The position numbers and the translations under genes are program-made. Shown piece after piece: positions 34,550-43,705 of a DNA stretch of 64,000 nt. Position 1 is the stretch's first letter. Each line of letters opens with the position of its first letter. Location: the NCBI RefSeq assembly GCF_964340395.1, contig NC_135560.1, forward strand, positions 372,001 through 436,000, given 5' to 3'. The stretch comes from Glandiceps talaboti. Its lineage: Eukaryota; Hemichordata; Enteropneusta; Spengelidae. A model generated the notes under the pieces. The model ran no database searches, was not told the origin of the DNA, and saw only the letters and a list, made by a program, of their open reading frames with translations.

Positions 34550-35713
34550 GTATGTACAGTGAATCGACCGTACCAAACTGTGTTTATTAGCCAACAGTTT
34601 ACATGTAAACACAGATAACTAGTGTTAGTAAGTTAGTTATCTGTCATGTATCGACATGAACATGTCTTGCCATTTCCAAAATGCAAATATTTGGCAAGTA
34701 AAAATAATTAAAATAATTACAACTTTAATTTGGCTTCAGACTTTGCATTATGTTTTGCGTATCTTTCCCCGTTTTACATGTAAATCTGAAAAGGTTCTCT
34801 CTAGTCATGTCAGTGATCATACCGGGGCTGCTTTGAGTACGAGCGAGGTATGTTGAGGTATTTTGTTGAGAATTATAAGTACAAGGTTTAAATACAATGG
34901 AAATGATGAAAAAAAATTGGCTGCTGACAGGCGCCGGTCACAAGACACTCCGTAAATATAAATATTAGACGATGTTATGTCTACTACAAGTTGAATGTTG
35001 TTGACAATTAAGCTTATGGACAGTGTTTTTGGTAAATTTGTTAGAAAATTGAAATTTGAATTGCCTCAAAATTATTTTTGGGTTGTCGGTGGCCAAGTGG
35101 TTAAACTACTCGCCTCTTACCACTGCGGTCGGGGTTCGAACCCCATTCAGGGTTCGATTAAATTTACCACGCTGTAAGTAAGAAGAGTGTCGTTCAGTTT
35201 GACTCTACCGAACAACGCAGGTTTTCCCCGGGTACTCCGGTTTCCTCCTGCATTAACACTGAACCCATGAGGGATGGCCCTCACTGGACTTCTTGGGAGA
35301 CAAGTGTTTAAATGCTTAAAGAACTATCCAGTATAAATAAAGATTATTATTATTATTATCATTATTATTTTAGATACCTAGTTTATTTCATTCATTATCA
35401 AAATTTTCCAGGGTTAAAGCTGTAAAACACTGGAATTATTTACAGCCAACCTCAAAAATCCTTTGTGTGTGTGTGTCTGTGTTTGTTTCCCAGTCATTAT
35501 TTTTCTGAGATTTTGTGTAATTTTCATAACTAATTTTTTTTTTAAATGGTGACTATGGTATAAAAGTATAATATTTTACCAACTTTCTGTGTAAAATGTG
35601 TTTTATAGTGAGACATCATATGAAACCACTAACCACTTTATTACATCGCTACCAAAATCAAAAACTAAAAAGAACAGCGGAGCTATTCTGACCGATAGGT
35701 CGCTTGTTTCTTA
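34550..35713 (+). mobile_element. C-family element, copy 4 (5' truncated), carrying a SINE
   Basis: Parallel to copies 1 and 2 from 34550, continuing past their ends to CAGCGGAGCTA at 35677-35687 and the AAGCGACC flank. It forms a long inverted pair with copy 3 (31749-33000). A tRNA-derived SINE is inserted at 35079-35363. Confidence 0.8.
35079..35363 (+). mobile_element. tRNA-derived SINE
   Basis: The head resembles a tRNA gene with an A box (GTGGCCAAGTGGTTAA) and a B box (GGTTCGAACCC), the internal RNA polymerase III promoter. A central domain follows with TTCCCCGGGTACTCCGGTTT, then a LINE-like 3' part ending CCAGTATAAATAAAG and an ATT tail. The 8-bp duplication ATTATTTT flanks it (35071-35078, 35364-35371); the inverted paralogue has one copy (32142-32149). 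A headless copy lies at 17280-17460. Confidence 0.92.
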
Positions 35714-36838
35714 AGTGGTCAAGGTTGTTAAAAAACAGATAGTTCCAAAGGGCCGACAGGGCCAGCTTGGAACTCTTGATTTACCTGGCACTTTATTTCC
35801 TTTCTTTCTCGACCAATCACACATACTTTCCCCAACCACTTCTATGCAGTAGGAGATGACACTACCCACAATGCACTGCGGTCCACTTATGAAATCGGGT
35901 TTACCTTGGGGTATAATAATAGATGTTGAAATTGTGATTTATGCATATTGTATGCATGATATTTCATTTGGGCACAGTAATTTTTTCAGCTTGTTTTGAG
36001 GCAATGAAAGTCAATAGACAATTGGATGGATCTTATTTTATCAATCAAATATTTTCATCCCACCACATTGAACACAAGCTCTGAGTACTCCAGAACACAC
36101 TGCGCTTTCAGCCATATGACTTTGTTTTGAAGCAGTCCTGTTTACAATCAGAAATTCAAAGACAGAGCTTTTTTTGGAATCTTAGCATATCAATGATGTG
36201 GAGATCCCTCGAAAGTCAGTATTTTTATTAGTATTTTTTGTGTTCTCTTTTTTTTTTAAATGCTACCCTGCCAAATGAATTTCCAGAGGGTTAACGTAAT
36301 CATGTAGCGATCACCGGCAGGTGAGACCCGTACATACGTAACATACATTGTTGACTACACAGGCCATTATATAGAAATTTGGTGTTCAATTTTCATGAAA
36401 CTTTGAGTACAGACTTAAAAATACCTAGTGAATCGATGTATACAAAATATATTGCTTGATGGAAGCAAACTTCTGGACAAAAACATCAAATTTGGTCAAA
36501 TGTTTGGAAATAAATCAGTGAAAATTTTGCTGAGTATTGCCTGTAAATGTATTTGGTGTACACCCAGAACTGTGACCTAGACACATTAAAAAAAATATAC
36601 TCTACCGATGTTTAATATAAAATGTCCCATTAATTTGACATAAAATACCGTGAAAATGGTTCATTTTTGAGACCAAACCTTGTCATTTTCAAGTCCCAGG
36701 CGAAATCATGTAAATCTGTAATGAATAATCCAACCGAAAACAAAAACCTAACATCGATAGGTCAGAGTTTGAAGAATTACCATAGAACTACAATTCCATG
36801 TGGGTTCTACCTGCTAATATGCTAAGTTGGGTCAAAAG
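35714..36838 (+). other. Intron sequence, nothing recognised
   Basis: No exon, array or shared repeat seen. Confidence 0.5.
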
Positions 36839-36998
36839 ATTCATCCAAACGTGGAAAAATCTTGCCAAGTGAAGCCGAAGATGAGATATTTTAATAAATA
36901 TTCTCAAGGTTATGGAAGTGTGTATGTAATGCGGAGTAGGTCTCTGCATAGCGGATCACAGCAACAGATTAGGAGTTGTTTTGTTGGCGTTTCAGTCT
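36839..36998 (+). repeat. 160-bp direct repeat, upstream copy
   Basis: ATTCATCCAAACGTGGAAAA to TGTTTTGTTGGCGTTTCAGTC; nearly identical to 37431-37588. The two copies flank the terminal PNGase-like exon. Confidence 0.93.
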
Positions 36999-37098
36999 GG
37001 AACATTGCTTTTGCTTGCAAATGCAAACTAGTTGATTATTTTAGCCTTATCAGTGAGTAAATCTCAACAAGGTTTCTTTAATTGTTTTATGATGACAG

Positions 37099-37358
37099 GT
37101 TCACCACTAGGATGTGCTGATAATGTGCCAACAGGGGTTGAACCAAATGAACATGGTACTTGGCTGTATGGACGTGATGGCTGGTGTGATGGACGACAGG
37201 TTGACCCATGGGTTATTGATATTACAGAGCAAGTCCAGAAACAGGCTACAAATACTGTTACATACTATGGTTGGTACAATGGTGCTGACCCTGACCCTAA
37301 ACAGAGTGCTGGCTATATCATTATGTATTCCTACCTTGTCTATTATAGAAATATTTGA
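37099..37358 (+). CDS. PNGase F-like gene, terminal exon
   Basis: Acceptor TTTTATGATGACAG; the first two bases complete a Gly codon from exon 6. The protein SPLGCADNVPTGVEPNEHGT, WLYGRDGWCDGRQVDPWVID, ITEQVQKQATNTVTYYGW, then AGYIIMYSYLVYYRNI and TGA. This is the second half of the N-glycanase C domain. In PNGase F the LGCS....P.NW...RAGWCPGM segment aligns to GCAD...WLYGRDGWCDGRQ, and the final YIIMYSYLVYY is the last strand. The stop lies about where the family ends, so no further domain is expected. AATAAA-type sequence (37413-37430) follows within 75 bp and may be the poly(A) signal. Confidence 0.9.
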
Positions 37359-37412
37359 TAGCCTAATGCCAACTTGAAGGCAATAGGGGCAGCATAATTA
37401 ATAGTAATGATA

Positions 37413-37430
37413 ATAATAAAATAAATAAAT
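37413..37430 (+). promoter_or_regulatory. Candidate poly(A) signal region
   Basis: ATAATAAAATAAATAAATTC, 55-70 bp after the stop codon of the PNGase-like gene, contains overlapping AATAAA-like hexamers. Confidence 0.45.
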
Positions 37431-37588
37431 TCATCCAAATGTGGAAAAATCTTGCCAAGTGAAGCCGAAGATGACATATTTTAATAAATATTCTCTAGGT
37501 TATGGAAGTGTGTATGTAATGCGGAGTAGGCCTCTGCATAGCGGATCACAGCAACAGATTAGGAGTTGTTTTGTTGGTGTTTCAGTCA
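37431..37588 (+). repeat. 160-bp direct repeat, downstream copy
   Basis: Second copy of 36839-36998 with a handful of substitutions (AACGTGG/AATGTGG, GATGAG/GATGAC, CAAGG/CTAGG, GGTCTC/GGCCTC, GGCG/GGTG). Confidence 0.93.
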
Positions 37589-38546
37589 AAAGATTTGTGT
37601 TTACAAAAACATCTTACCAGAAATGTTATATCTTAATGCTTCATGAAATCAAATAAATTCAGAAATGTGTTGAATTATTACCTCAAGAGCAGTGCCCTAG
37701 TGTTGAAGAAGCAGGAGGAAAGTGGAGTATCCGGGAGCACCTGCATTGTTCAGCATGGTCAAACAAAGCATCACCCTTGTTGCTATACAGACCTGGTTAA
37801 ATTGTAATTAAACCCAGCATACGCTTTGTGGGTACTAATCCATATCGCAGAGTAAGAGGCGTATGAGCAAACTGCTTGGCCACCGAACAAGCAAACCAAT
37901 TTTTACTTTTAAGATGTTAATGAATTATAACTGTGCACAGGTTGACTTTGAATAAGTCAGCAAAAACCCCAGAAAAACATGTTTTTTATTTCATCTTTAT
38001 TCATCATATTCCTTACCGACAAAATTTCTTAACTAAAATAACTATATTATATAATACAGTGCCTACATGTAATAATGTCTCCATGTCAGTGTAAAGAGAT
38101 TTCATGCAAGTATGCAGATATAAAGTACATCTTCCAAAGATTATAAATTCTGTCTGAAAGCTTATTAATAACAGCATGTAACAATCATAACAATTTGAAT
38201 AATGACCTGACAAGCAATGGTATACTTGACTGTGTTACAGTAGATACACTTGACTTTCTGTTACAATACACTGTAGATGCACTTGACTGTGTGTTACAAT
38301 AGATTTTCTAACCATAAAAGTACTAATTAAAAGTGGTTTCACAGAGTAGTACAACTAATTATGCAATTATCTGTATTAAAATCATATATTTGTAAAAATA
38401 TTTGTGAATATAGCTTGTATGGAAGTGATTTTTGTATTCAGTAAATCTTACAGTTTGATTTGATCATTTTACTTCATACACAATTATTATGCAGCAATGT
38501 GTTGTTGAGACATGTACACACTCTTTAAACATAATATATACACAAC
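37589..38546. other. Intergenic sequence, nothing recognised
   Basis: Two short direct repeats (GTGTTACA.TA.AT..ACTTGACT) lie near 38230-38300. Otherwise nothing was seen. Confidence 0.5.
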
Positions 38547-38785
38547 CTCTCTTGAGATTATCCACATTTAATCCAGACATTGCCTGATCTGGGATTATTA
38601 ACATTTATCCCGGTCTCTTGACATTATCCACATTTAATCCAGACATTGCCTGATCTGGGATTATTAACATTTATCCCGGTCTCTTGAGATTATCAGCATT
38701 TATTCTGGTCTCTTGAGATTATCCACATTTAATCAAGACATTGCCTAATCTGGGATTAGCAGCATTTATCCCAGAAATCATCCAT
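38547..38785. repeat. 66-bp tandem repeat, ~3.5 copies
   Basis: Units begin CTCTTGAGATTATCCACATT and end ATTTATCCCGGT: two full copies, a 29-bp deleted copy and a diverged fourth copy. Confidence 0.92.
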
Positions 38786-39242
38786 AGCTTGGTCCCCATG
38801 ATAATTGGTATCTCATCCAGAAATTATCCATTTATGGTCATTTAGCCTAGAAATTGACCATTGGTACATGTAGGTCTGAGGAATGGCCTGGACTTGGGTA
38901 CAGACAGGAAACCCGGTTTCATGCCATTCTGACTTGGTTTAGTTGGACCAACAGATGACCTAAATACAAGGGAACACATTGGAAACCTGTCATTGTTTTA
39001 TAAATGAATCCACAAGTCTTTGACGATAAAACAGCAACTAACAACAAATACGCATGAAATTTACTTTCTACTCTTTACATGATAGCTCACATTCACAAAC
39101 ACATTGCAAGTTCTGTTGGCATTTCATGTACAGGTAAAATGGCCATACTTCACTGTACAATACTTTACCCACAACTCTCTCTGATTTGTACTGTTGGACA
39201 TCTCCTTGAAGTCAGGCAAATCTCACCTGTGTACAGGATTTT
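38786..39242. other. Intergenic sequence, nothing recognised
   Basis: No coding or repeat signal seen. Confidence 0.5.
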
Positions 39243-39660
39243 GTGAGAATATTTTTGCCATTTTCAAAATGTAGAATTGACACTAATGAGTTTCTGAATA
39301 CATATTTTCATTGGTTCTGGTATCAATGATTTATTGTAGGAGTAGCAATTTAAGAAATTTGTCAACAGATTTTCTTGAAAGACATGCAAAATATTTTATA
39401 CGAAACTAAGGAAATATATGCACCTGTTATGACTGCTAAAGATATAGATTTGTTTGAGATTATGACAAAAGAAATTTGCATACTAAAACTCATCCCACAC
39501 ACTGTCTACCCAAGTTAGTGATACTTTGACATTGGAAAGTGTTTTATTCACATACAAAATTTAGAACTTTAATTTTGATTCCTAAACATACTTTTGTTAC
39601 ATATTGATTAAATGTAACTACGATGCTTAAAATGTTGACAAATATGGGTTATTGACGAAG
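39243..39660 (-). repeat. Dispersed repeat, inverted partner of 6160-6600
   Basis: Reverse-complement match to 6160-6600 over about 430 bp, including AAGGAAATATATGCACCTG. Confidence 0.8.
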
Positions 39661-39985
39661 TTACAAAATAAGGAACTTCCAGGCATACCAATCAGAGAGA
39701 GCTGTGGGTAAGATATTGTACAGTGCACCTGTCCTTGTCAAAAGATGAAATGTAATTTTATTTATTATTTTTATTTGACCTTGTTTAATGAGGGTAGCCT
39801 GGTAAACTCTAAAAAGAGTTTATCTCCCCCAGGGCCCTCAAAAATTTAACAAAAATATAAAATACAACAATCACATACCAACATGTTGTTAAGAGGACAT
39901 AAAACAAAGATACATGTTAAAATTCTTTCCAATAATGTTTTATATAACTGCTTTTAAAAGAGGCAAGTGTCTCTGAAGACTTTAC

Positions 39986-40228
39986 TTATGCTTTCAGCTT
40001 ATTCCACCCAATAGCACCTTGTATTGACCATGAGTTTTTCACAACATTTAGTTTGGCTCTGGTGACATCTAACTTATTTTGAGAGCTAGCTCTTGTCGTA
40101 CAGCTACGACGCTGATTGACAAATTGAAACATTTCCGTCGTATACGATGGAACCATACATTTCAAGGATTTAAACACTAAACACACATTCTTGTATGTAA
40201 TTCTATCAGGCAAAGGCATAATATGCAT
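39986..40228 (-). pseudogene. LINE C-terminal domain fragment
   Basis: MHIMPLPDRITYKNVCLVFK.. and the WSIQGAIGWNKL motif, typical of the last part of CR1/jockey-like ORF2 proteins. It is separated from the reverse transcriptase by stops. Confidence 0.7.
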
Positions 40229-40405
40229 TTAGATTTAAAAAAGTTCCTTTATAGGATAGTTGTAATTGAAGTCCATCATAACATGTTAACAGCGTGTTTC
40301 TTTTAATTTAAATAACTTGTGAATTGACCTTTTTATAAATTGAATCAGTGTTTGTCTTCCAGTTTAAGTGTTGATCAACAACAACTCCCAGAAGTCTCTC
40401 TTCAT

Positions 40406-40952
40406 TTACACACTGCTAAGTATCCTGACCAAATTTACAATGAAGTGTGTTTCTTTGTAAATGTGACAATCTCTGGTCTTTGTTTTGCTTGTATTTACAA
40501 CCATTTTATTTTGCATGCACCAATGACTAACTGATTCAAGGTCATCATTTAGAGTTTTTTCAATTTCAGTGAGAGTTTTTCCTTTTGCCATAATTGTAGA
40601 GTCATCGGCATACATTTCAATAGGATTGCTAACAACTATTGGTAAATCGTTAAGGAATAATATGAAAAAAAAGAGGCCCAAGGATACTACCCTGAGGAAC
40701 CCCTCTACAGACTGGCAGGGCATCCGAAATCTTTCCTTGAAAGTGCACAACTTGTTTCCTATTTGAAAGATATGAATTAAACCAATTTAAAGAGGTGGTA
40801 TCACATTTGTAGTTTTCAAGTTTTTTGAGAAGTAATTCATGGTTCACCAAGTCAAAAGCCGTACGTAAGTCAATAAAAATAACACCATTTAGATTACCAT
40901 CATCCATAGCTTTTGACCAAGTGTGGACCATTTTACATAGCACATAACGCAT
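40406..40952 (-). pseudogene. LINE reverse transcriptase, palm (two frames)
   Basis: The upstream frame (40952-40650) carries GVIFIDLRTAFDLVNHELLL (first catalytic Asp), WFNSYLSNRKQ and CRGVPQGSILGPLFF. The downstream frame (40750-40406) overlaps it and carries LFLNDLPIVV, IEMYADDSTIMAKG (YADD box) and WCMQNKMVVNTSKTK. A frameshift at about 40660-40690 separates the two. The core catalytic residues remain, but the break and downstream stops preclude function. Confidence 0.85.
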
Positions 40953-41418
40953 GAAAAACCCATTTTAAGCTTAAATTATAGATGTAACACAGTGACCTGG
41001 CTATTTTAGTTGCTGATAATCTGAGAATCTTTGGACTTAATTGATGAAGTCCAGTAGCTTTGGATGTGTTTAAACTTGACAATTCTTTTATCACAAATTC
41101 TTCACTTACTGGAGGAATTTTGAAATACACTTCTGGATCCAAATTGTCATGAACATAATTTCTGAGTTTTGCAAAGTCTGTGATTGAAACAGGAAAATCT
41201 TCAGTAAAGCGATTTGCAATATCTGTGAAAAATTTGTTAAAAGAATTTACAATTTCCATTGGGTCTGTAATATCAGCTCCCTCTACTTTCAATGAAGCGG
41301 GAAAGCTGTTTGACTGCTTAGGAACCAGTTCAGACATGTGCTTCCATAATTCTCTAGTATTTGTATTGTTTTCCTCTATGAGAGATATGTAATACTCAGT
41401 TTTGGCCTTTTTAACCAT
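40933..41418 (-). pseudogene. LINE connector and N-terminal reverse transcriptase
   Basis: MVKKAKTEYYISLIEEN, ELWKHMSELVP and the LNTSKATGLHQLSPKILRL motif (usually K.G.D.I.). After LCYIYNLSLK the expected NKG..P..WK segment is missing: the text jumps to VLCKMVHTWSKAMDDG, indicating an internal deletion near 40945. Confidence 0.8.
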
Positions 41419-41436
41419 TTTATTGACTTTATGTCT

Positions 41437-41860
41437 CTAAAGTTTATAATCGGTACGTTTTTTCAATGCCTTCAAGCTATCTCTAGTGTGAACAGCATTT
41501 AGAATATCATCTGACAACCATTCTGGTTGTGTTGGTTTTTTGACACGTTTTTCACGCCAGGGAGCATATTTATCTAATATACCAATAAACATTTCGTGCC
41601 AACTTTCGAAACAATCATTTGGGTAGTCCAAAATTGACCATGGGAGCTCATCAAGTTCCCTAAGAAAATTTGTTTTGTCAAAATTTTTGTAATACCGATA
41701 TGTAATTTTGGTTGAAGTATCTTTTCCGACAACATTCATTTAGCTAACTAATATGGTTGGAAAATGGTCACTCATTCCTAATGAAGGAATGTTGACACAA
41801 CAAATATTTATACAAGTCTCTGTACTTCCAACATGCTGTGCCAAGTATTATTAATCCAGT
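41437..41860 (-). pseudogene. LINE endonuclease end and linker
   Basis: From 41860 downward one frame reads AQHVGSTETCINICCVNIPS then LGMSDHFPTILVS, the C-terminal SDH motif of the apurinic-type endonuclease. After a stop comes ITYRYYKNFDKTNFLREL..KYAPWREKRVKKPTQPEWLS, the linker before the reverse transcriptase. Confidence 0.75.
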
Positions 41861-41938
41861 TCATTTGTTTAATAATTTTCACCAATGTTTATAACATGTT
41901 CTGCTTGTTACTCCTTGCTTGACTGAAGTGGTATTTAT

Positions 41939-42185
41939 AGTGTACATGCAGGTGTTTGTAACAGATGGTACATCTTGGCATTTGGTGTGCATGCTGGTGT
42001 TTGTAACATATGGTATATCTTGGCATTTAGTGTACATGCTGGTGTTTGTAACAGATGGTATATCTTGGCATTTAGTGTACATGCTGGTGTTTGTAACATG
42101 GTATATCTTGGCATTTAGTGTACATGCTGGTGTTTGTAACATGGTACATCTTGACATTTAGTGTACATGCTGGTGTTTGTAACAG
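41939..42185 (+). repeat. 45-bp (and 42-bp) minisatellite
   Basis: Five to six units with GTGTACATGCTGGTGTTTGT, AACAGATGGTA and ATCTTGGCATTTA; the last two units lack 3-4 bp. Being a multiple of three, it is open in several frames on both strands. Each unit contains TTGTAACAGATGGT, the same sequence found at the start of the following YqaJ fragment. Confidence 0.93.
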
Positions 42186-42345
42186 ATGGTTGAAGGAGAC
42201 ACACAACTACTACTATCAAGTCCAGGGACAAATGTATGTAGTGGGCCTCCAGTGGGTGGACTTTGTAGTATGGCATAACCGCACCGGCAATGAAAGTGTA
42301 CTAAAATATCTGAAGTCGTCACCTCAATACCTTTTGCAAAGTTAG
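42186..42345 (+). pseudogene. YqaJ-type exonuclease domain fragment (possible exon)
   Basis: Translation RWLKETHNYYYQVQGQMYVV then GLQWVDFVVW. This matches the signature of YqaJ/lambda-exonuclease-like nucleases (K..H.YYYQVQGQ....G..W.DFVVW), in which the glutamine-rich helix follows the metal-binding D..E.K motifs. Those upstream motifs are not visible here, because upstream is the 45-bp array. TTGTAACAG immediately before it could be a splice acceptor. The C-terminal 25 residues do not match and end in a stop. Such nucleases occur in animal transposons and viruses. This is an exon or a relic; I cannot tell which. Confidence 0.6.
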
Positions 42346-43254
42346 TTTGAGTAAATATAATTCATTATTTGACAGAACAACAAAAAATTACCACTAAATT
42401 TAAGCCCAAAATCATTACAAAATGCCCACAAGTTGGAAGTATGTGAGTCCGAATCGGGATGCCAAAGTGGCGCTTTTTGCCGACATGCTTATCCTCAAGA
42501 GCAAATATGCAGTCGGAACTTTGAACTAACGTTGCGGCAATCTGATCCCTACATAAACTGTTTTGAGTTCACACAGCCATGTCCTTGTATAAAACAATGT
42601 ATCGACAGTCGAAATTTATTGAAAATTTCTACGAACAGCACCTTTATTTACGTTGTAAACGATGTTAGGGGAGACAGTTTTGCTTTGGCCATGTTGAAAT
42701 TTTGAATTTTACGCTGAAAATCGCATGTAAAAAATCCAATTAGAAAATCACCCCGATCATGCACAAGTTTCCCTCCACTCCACTGTACACACTGAGTTTG
42801 TATTAAGCCGTAACAAAAAGAAATAAAACCAAAATAATCCATTTTATAGCCAAAAATTACAACCAAGACGTTAGTATGGGCATCGGTACCTGTCACAAGA
42901 TTGCGTAAATTTGCCGACATTCAAAAATTCAGACGTAAATTGCTGCCGGTAGCTCAAATAGACTGAAGCGGGAATTTGATGCTTACACACGAGTACAATG
43001 TGTTCCCACGACTAAACACTTGTATTCAACGATGTATTTCGAGTCAAATTCTGTCGAAATATCCAAGGACAGTGCCATAATTTCTACCGTAGACCATGCT
43101 ATGGGAGCCGTTAATTACCTCCGCCATGTTTAAATTCGATTTTGTTGGCGAAAAACGCTCTTTTTTGGGGCCGTACTTCAGTTACCGTTCACTGTCACGC
43201 ATTCAAAATGGCAGTATAGATAAACAAGGCTAATACGCATGCGTGGAACTAGTT
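42346..43254. other. Intergenic sequence, GC-richer, no gene recognised
   Basis: A 90-codon + strand frame (42433-42705) and an overlapping minus frame (42648-42920) show no recognisable motif. Possible 5' flank of the small candidate exon at 43255. Confidence 0.4.
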
Positions 43255-43310
43255 ATGGCAGCAAATTTTGCAGCACTAGCTGCCGTTGAACGGTTTTACG
43301 GCGATGAAGG
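43255..43310 (+). CDS. Candidate first coding exon, unknown protein
   Basis: ATG opens MAANFAALAAVERFYGDEG; the text GATGAAG|GTGAAT at 43310 could be a donor, otherwise a TGA follows at 43315. A hydrophobic, alanine-rich N-terminus of this kind occurs in some transposase first exons. No second exon was recognised, and it would run into the BLM 3' end on the other strand. Weak. Confidence 0.2.
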
Positions 43311-43325
43311 TGAATGAACTTTGGC

Positions 43326-43388
43326 GTCCTGGTATACCGGGTTCTCGTGGGCGCCCTAGCGCATCCCGGTATACCGGGTTCTCGTGGT
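43326..43388. repeat. Duplicated GGTATACCGGGTTCTCGTGG
   Basis: The 20-bp segment with the GGTATACC palindrome occurs twice, ~42 bp apart, around GCGCCCTAGCGCATC. Confidence 0.85.
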
Positions 43389-43433
43389 GAAAGGGTTAAA
43401 TTGAGCCAGCAGTTTATGAGAAAATGATGATAC

Positions 43434-43456
43434 AGACAGACAGACAGACAGACAGA
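43434..43456. repeat. (CAGA)n microsatellite
   Basis: Six tandem ACAG units. Confidence 0.9.
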
Positions 43457-43589
43457 CTGACTTTCCATCCCTTAATGCAGTCCTTCTATAGACGGAAGGA
43501 CTGTGGTTGGTATCATACATGTTCATGTGCCAGGTGGTATTGGGGTTTACATCTTTGTATCTAGCAACAAGCAAGGAATATAAAATAAT

Positions 43590-43705
43590 TCACCTCTGTT
43601 GACTGGTTGCTGATGTCATTTTACTTCTTTTAGCTTTGTTACCATCTCCTGTTTGTCTTCTCTTGGTACGTTTACAACTTGACCTGACCCTGGTATTACT
43701 GAAGT
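43590..43705 (-). CDS. BLM: BLM-like helicase, terminal exon (basic tail)
   Basis: On the minus strand, acceptor TTATTTCAACAACAG precedes ACTTCAGTAATACC. With the G left over from the HRDC exon this reads DFSNTRVRSSCKRTKRRQTG then DGNKAKRSKMTSATSQQR and TGA. The KRTKRRQT..NKAK pattern resembles the nuclear-localisation region at the C-terminus of vertebrate BLM (R-S-K-R-R-K-T...K-A-K), and phase (1 then 2 bases) agrees with the exon at 49087. The segment between HRDC and NLS is much shorter than in vertebrates. Alternative: an unrelated basic exon, but the phase and motif together make this unlikely. Confidence 0.7.

Larger units (their letters stand above)
1371..37358 (+). other. Gene span: PNGase F-type N-glycosidase (7 exons, 5' part missing)
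   Basis: The exons are 1371-1542, 8173-8297, 19386-19554, 19674-19822, 26715-26842, 27469-27595 and 37099-37358. All introns are GT..AG and all junction phases match (2, 1, 2, 1, 0, 1), giving one open frame of about 376 residues to a stop at 37356-37358. The assembled protein matches the bacterial-type PNGase F fold (two eight-stranded jelly-roll domains), which removes N-linked glycans by cleaving the glycan-Asn amide. The residue matching PNGase F Asp60 is in CPPWDH (exon 3), and that matching Glu206 is in CGEFC (exon 6). The gene spans at least 36 kb because of transposon-filled introns. The signal peptide expected of a secreted member would lie upstream of the window. Confidence 0.85.
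39755..41860 (-). mobile_element. 5'-truncated non-LTR retrotransposon (LINE)
   Basis: Minus-strand order: the end of the endonuclease domain (MSDHFPTILV near 41760), a connector, a reverse-transcriptase domain in several frames and a C-terminal domain. It ends in a 3' UTR with GCCTGGTAAACTC and an AT-rich AAATAATAAATAAAA tail near 39755. Frameshifts, stops and an internal deletion show the copy is dead. Confidence 0.85.

Noticed and set aside
35086-35160. Genuine tRNA gene
   Set aside because: A and B boxes are present, but the sequence continues into a SINE body with target duplication and ATT tail, and the acceptor stem does not pair cleanly.
41879-42161. Repeat protein frames on both strands of the 45-bp array
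   Set aside because: Open only because the period is a multiple of three; no homology.
42433-42705. Cys-rich 90-codon frame as a secreted protein
   Set aside because: No signal peptide, no regular cysteine spacing and no splice support.
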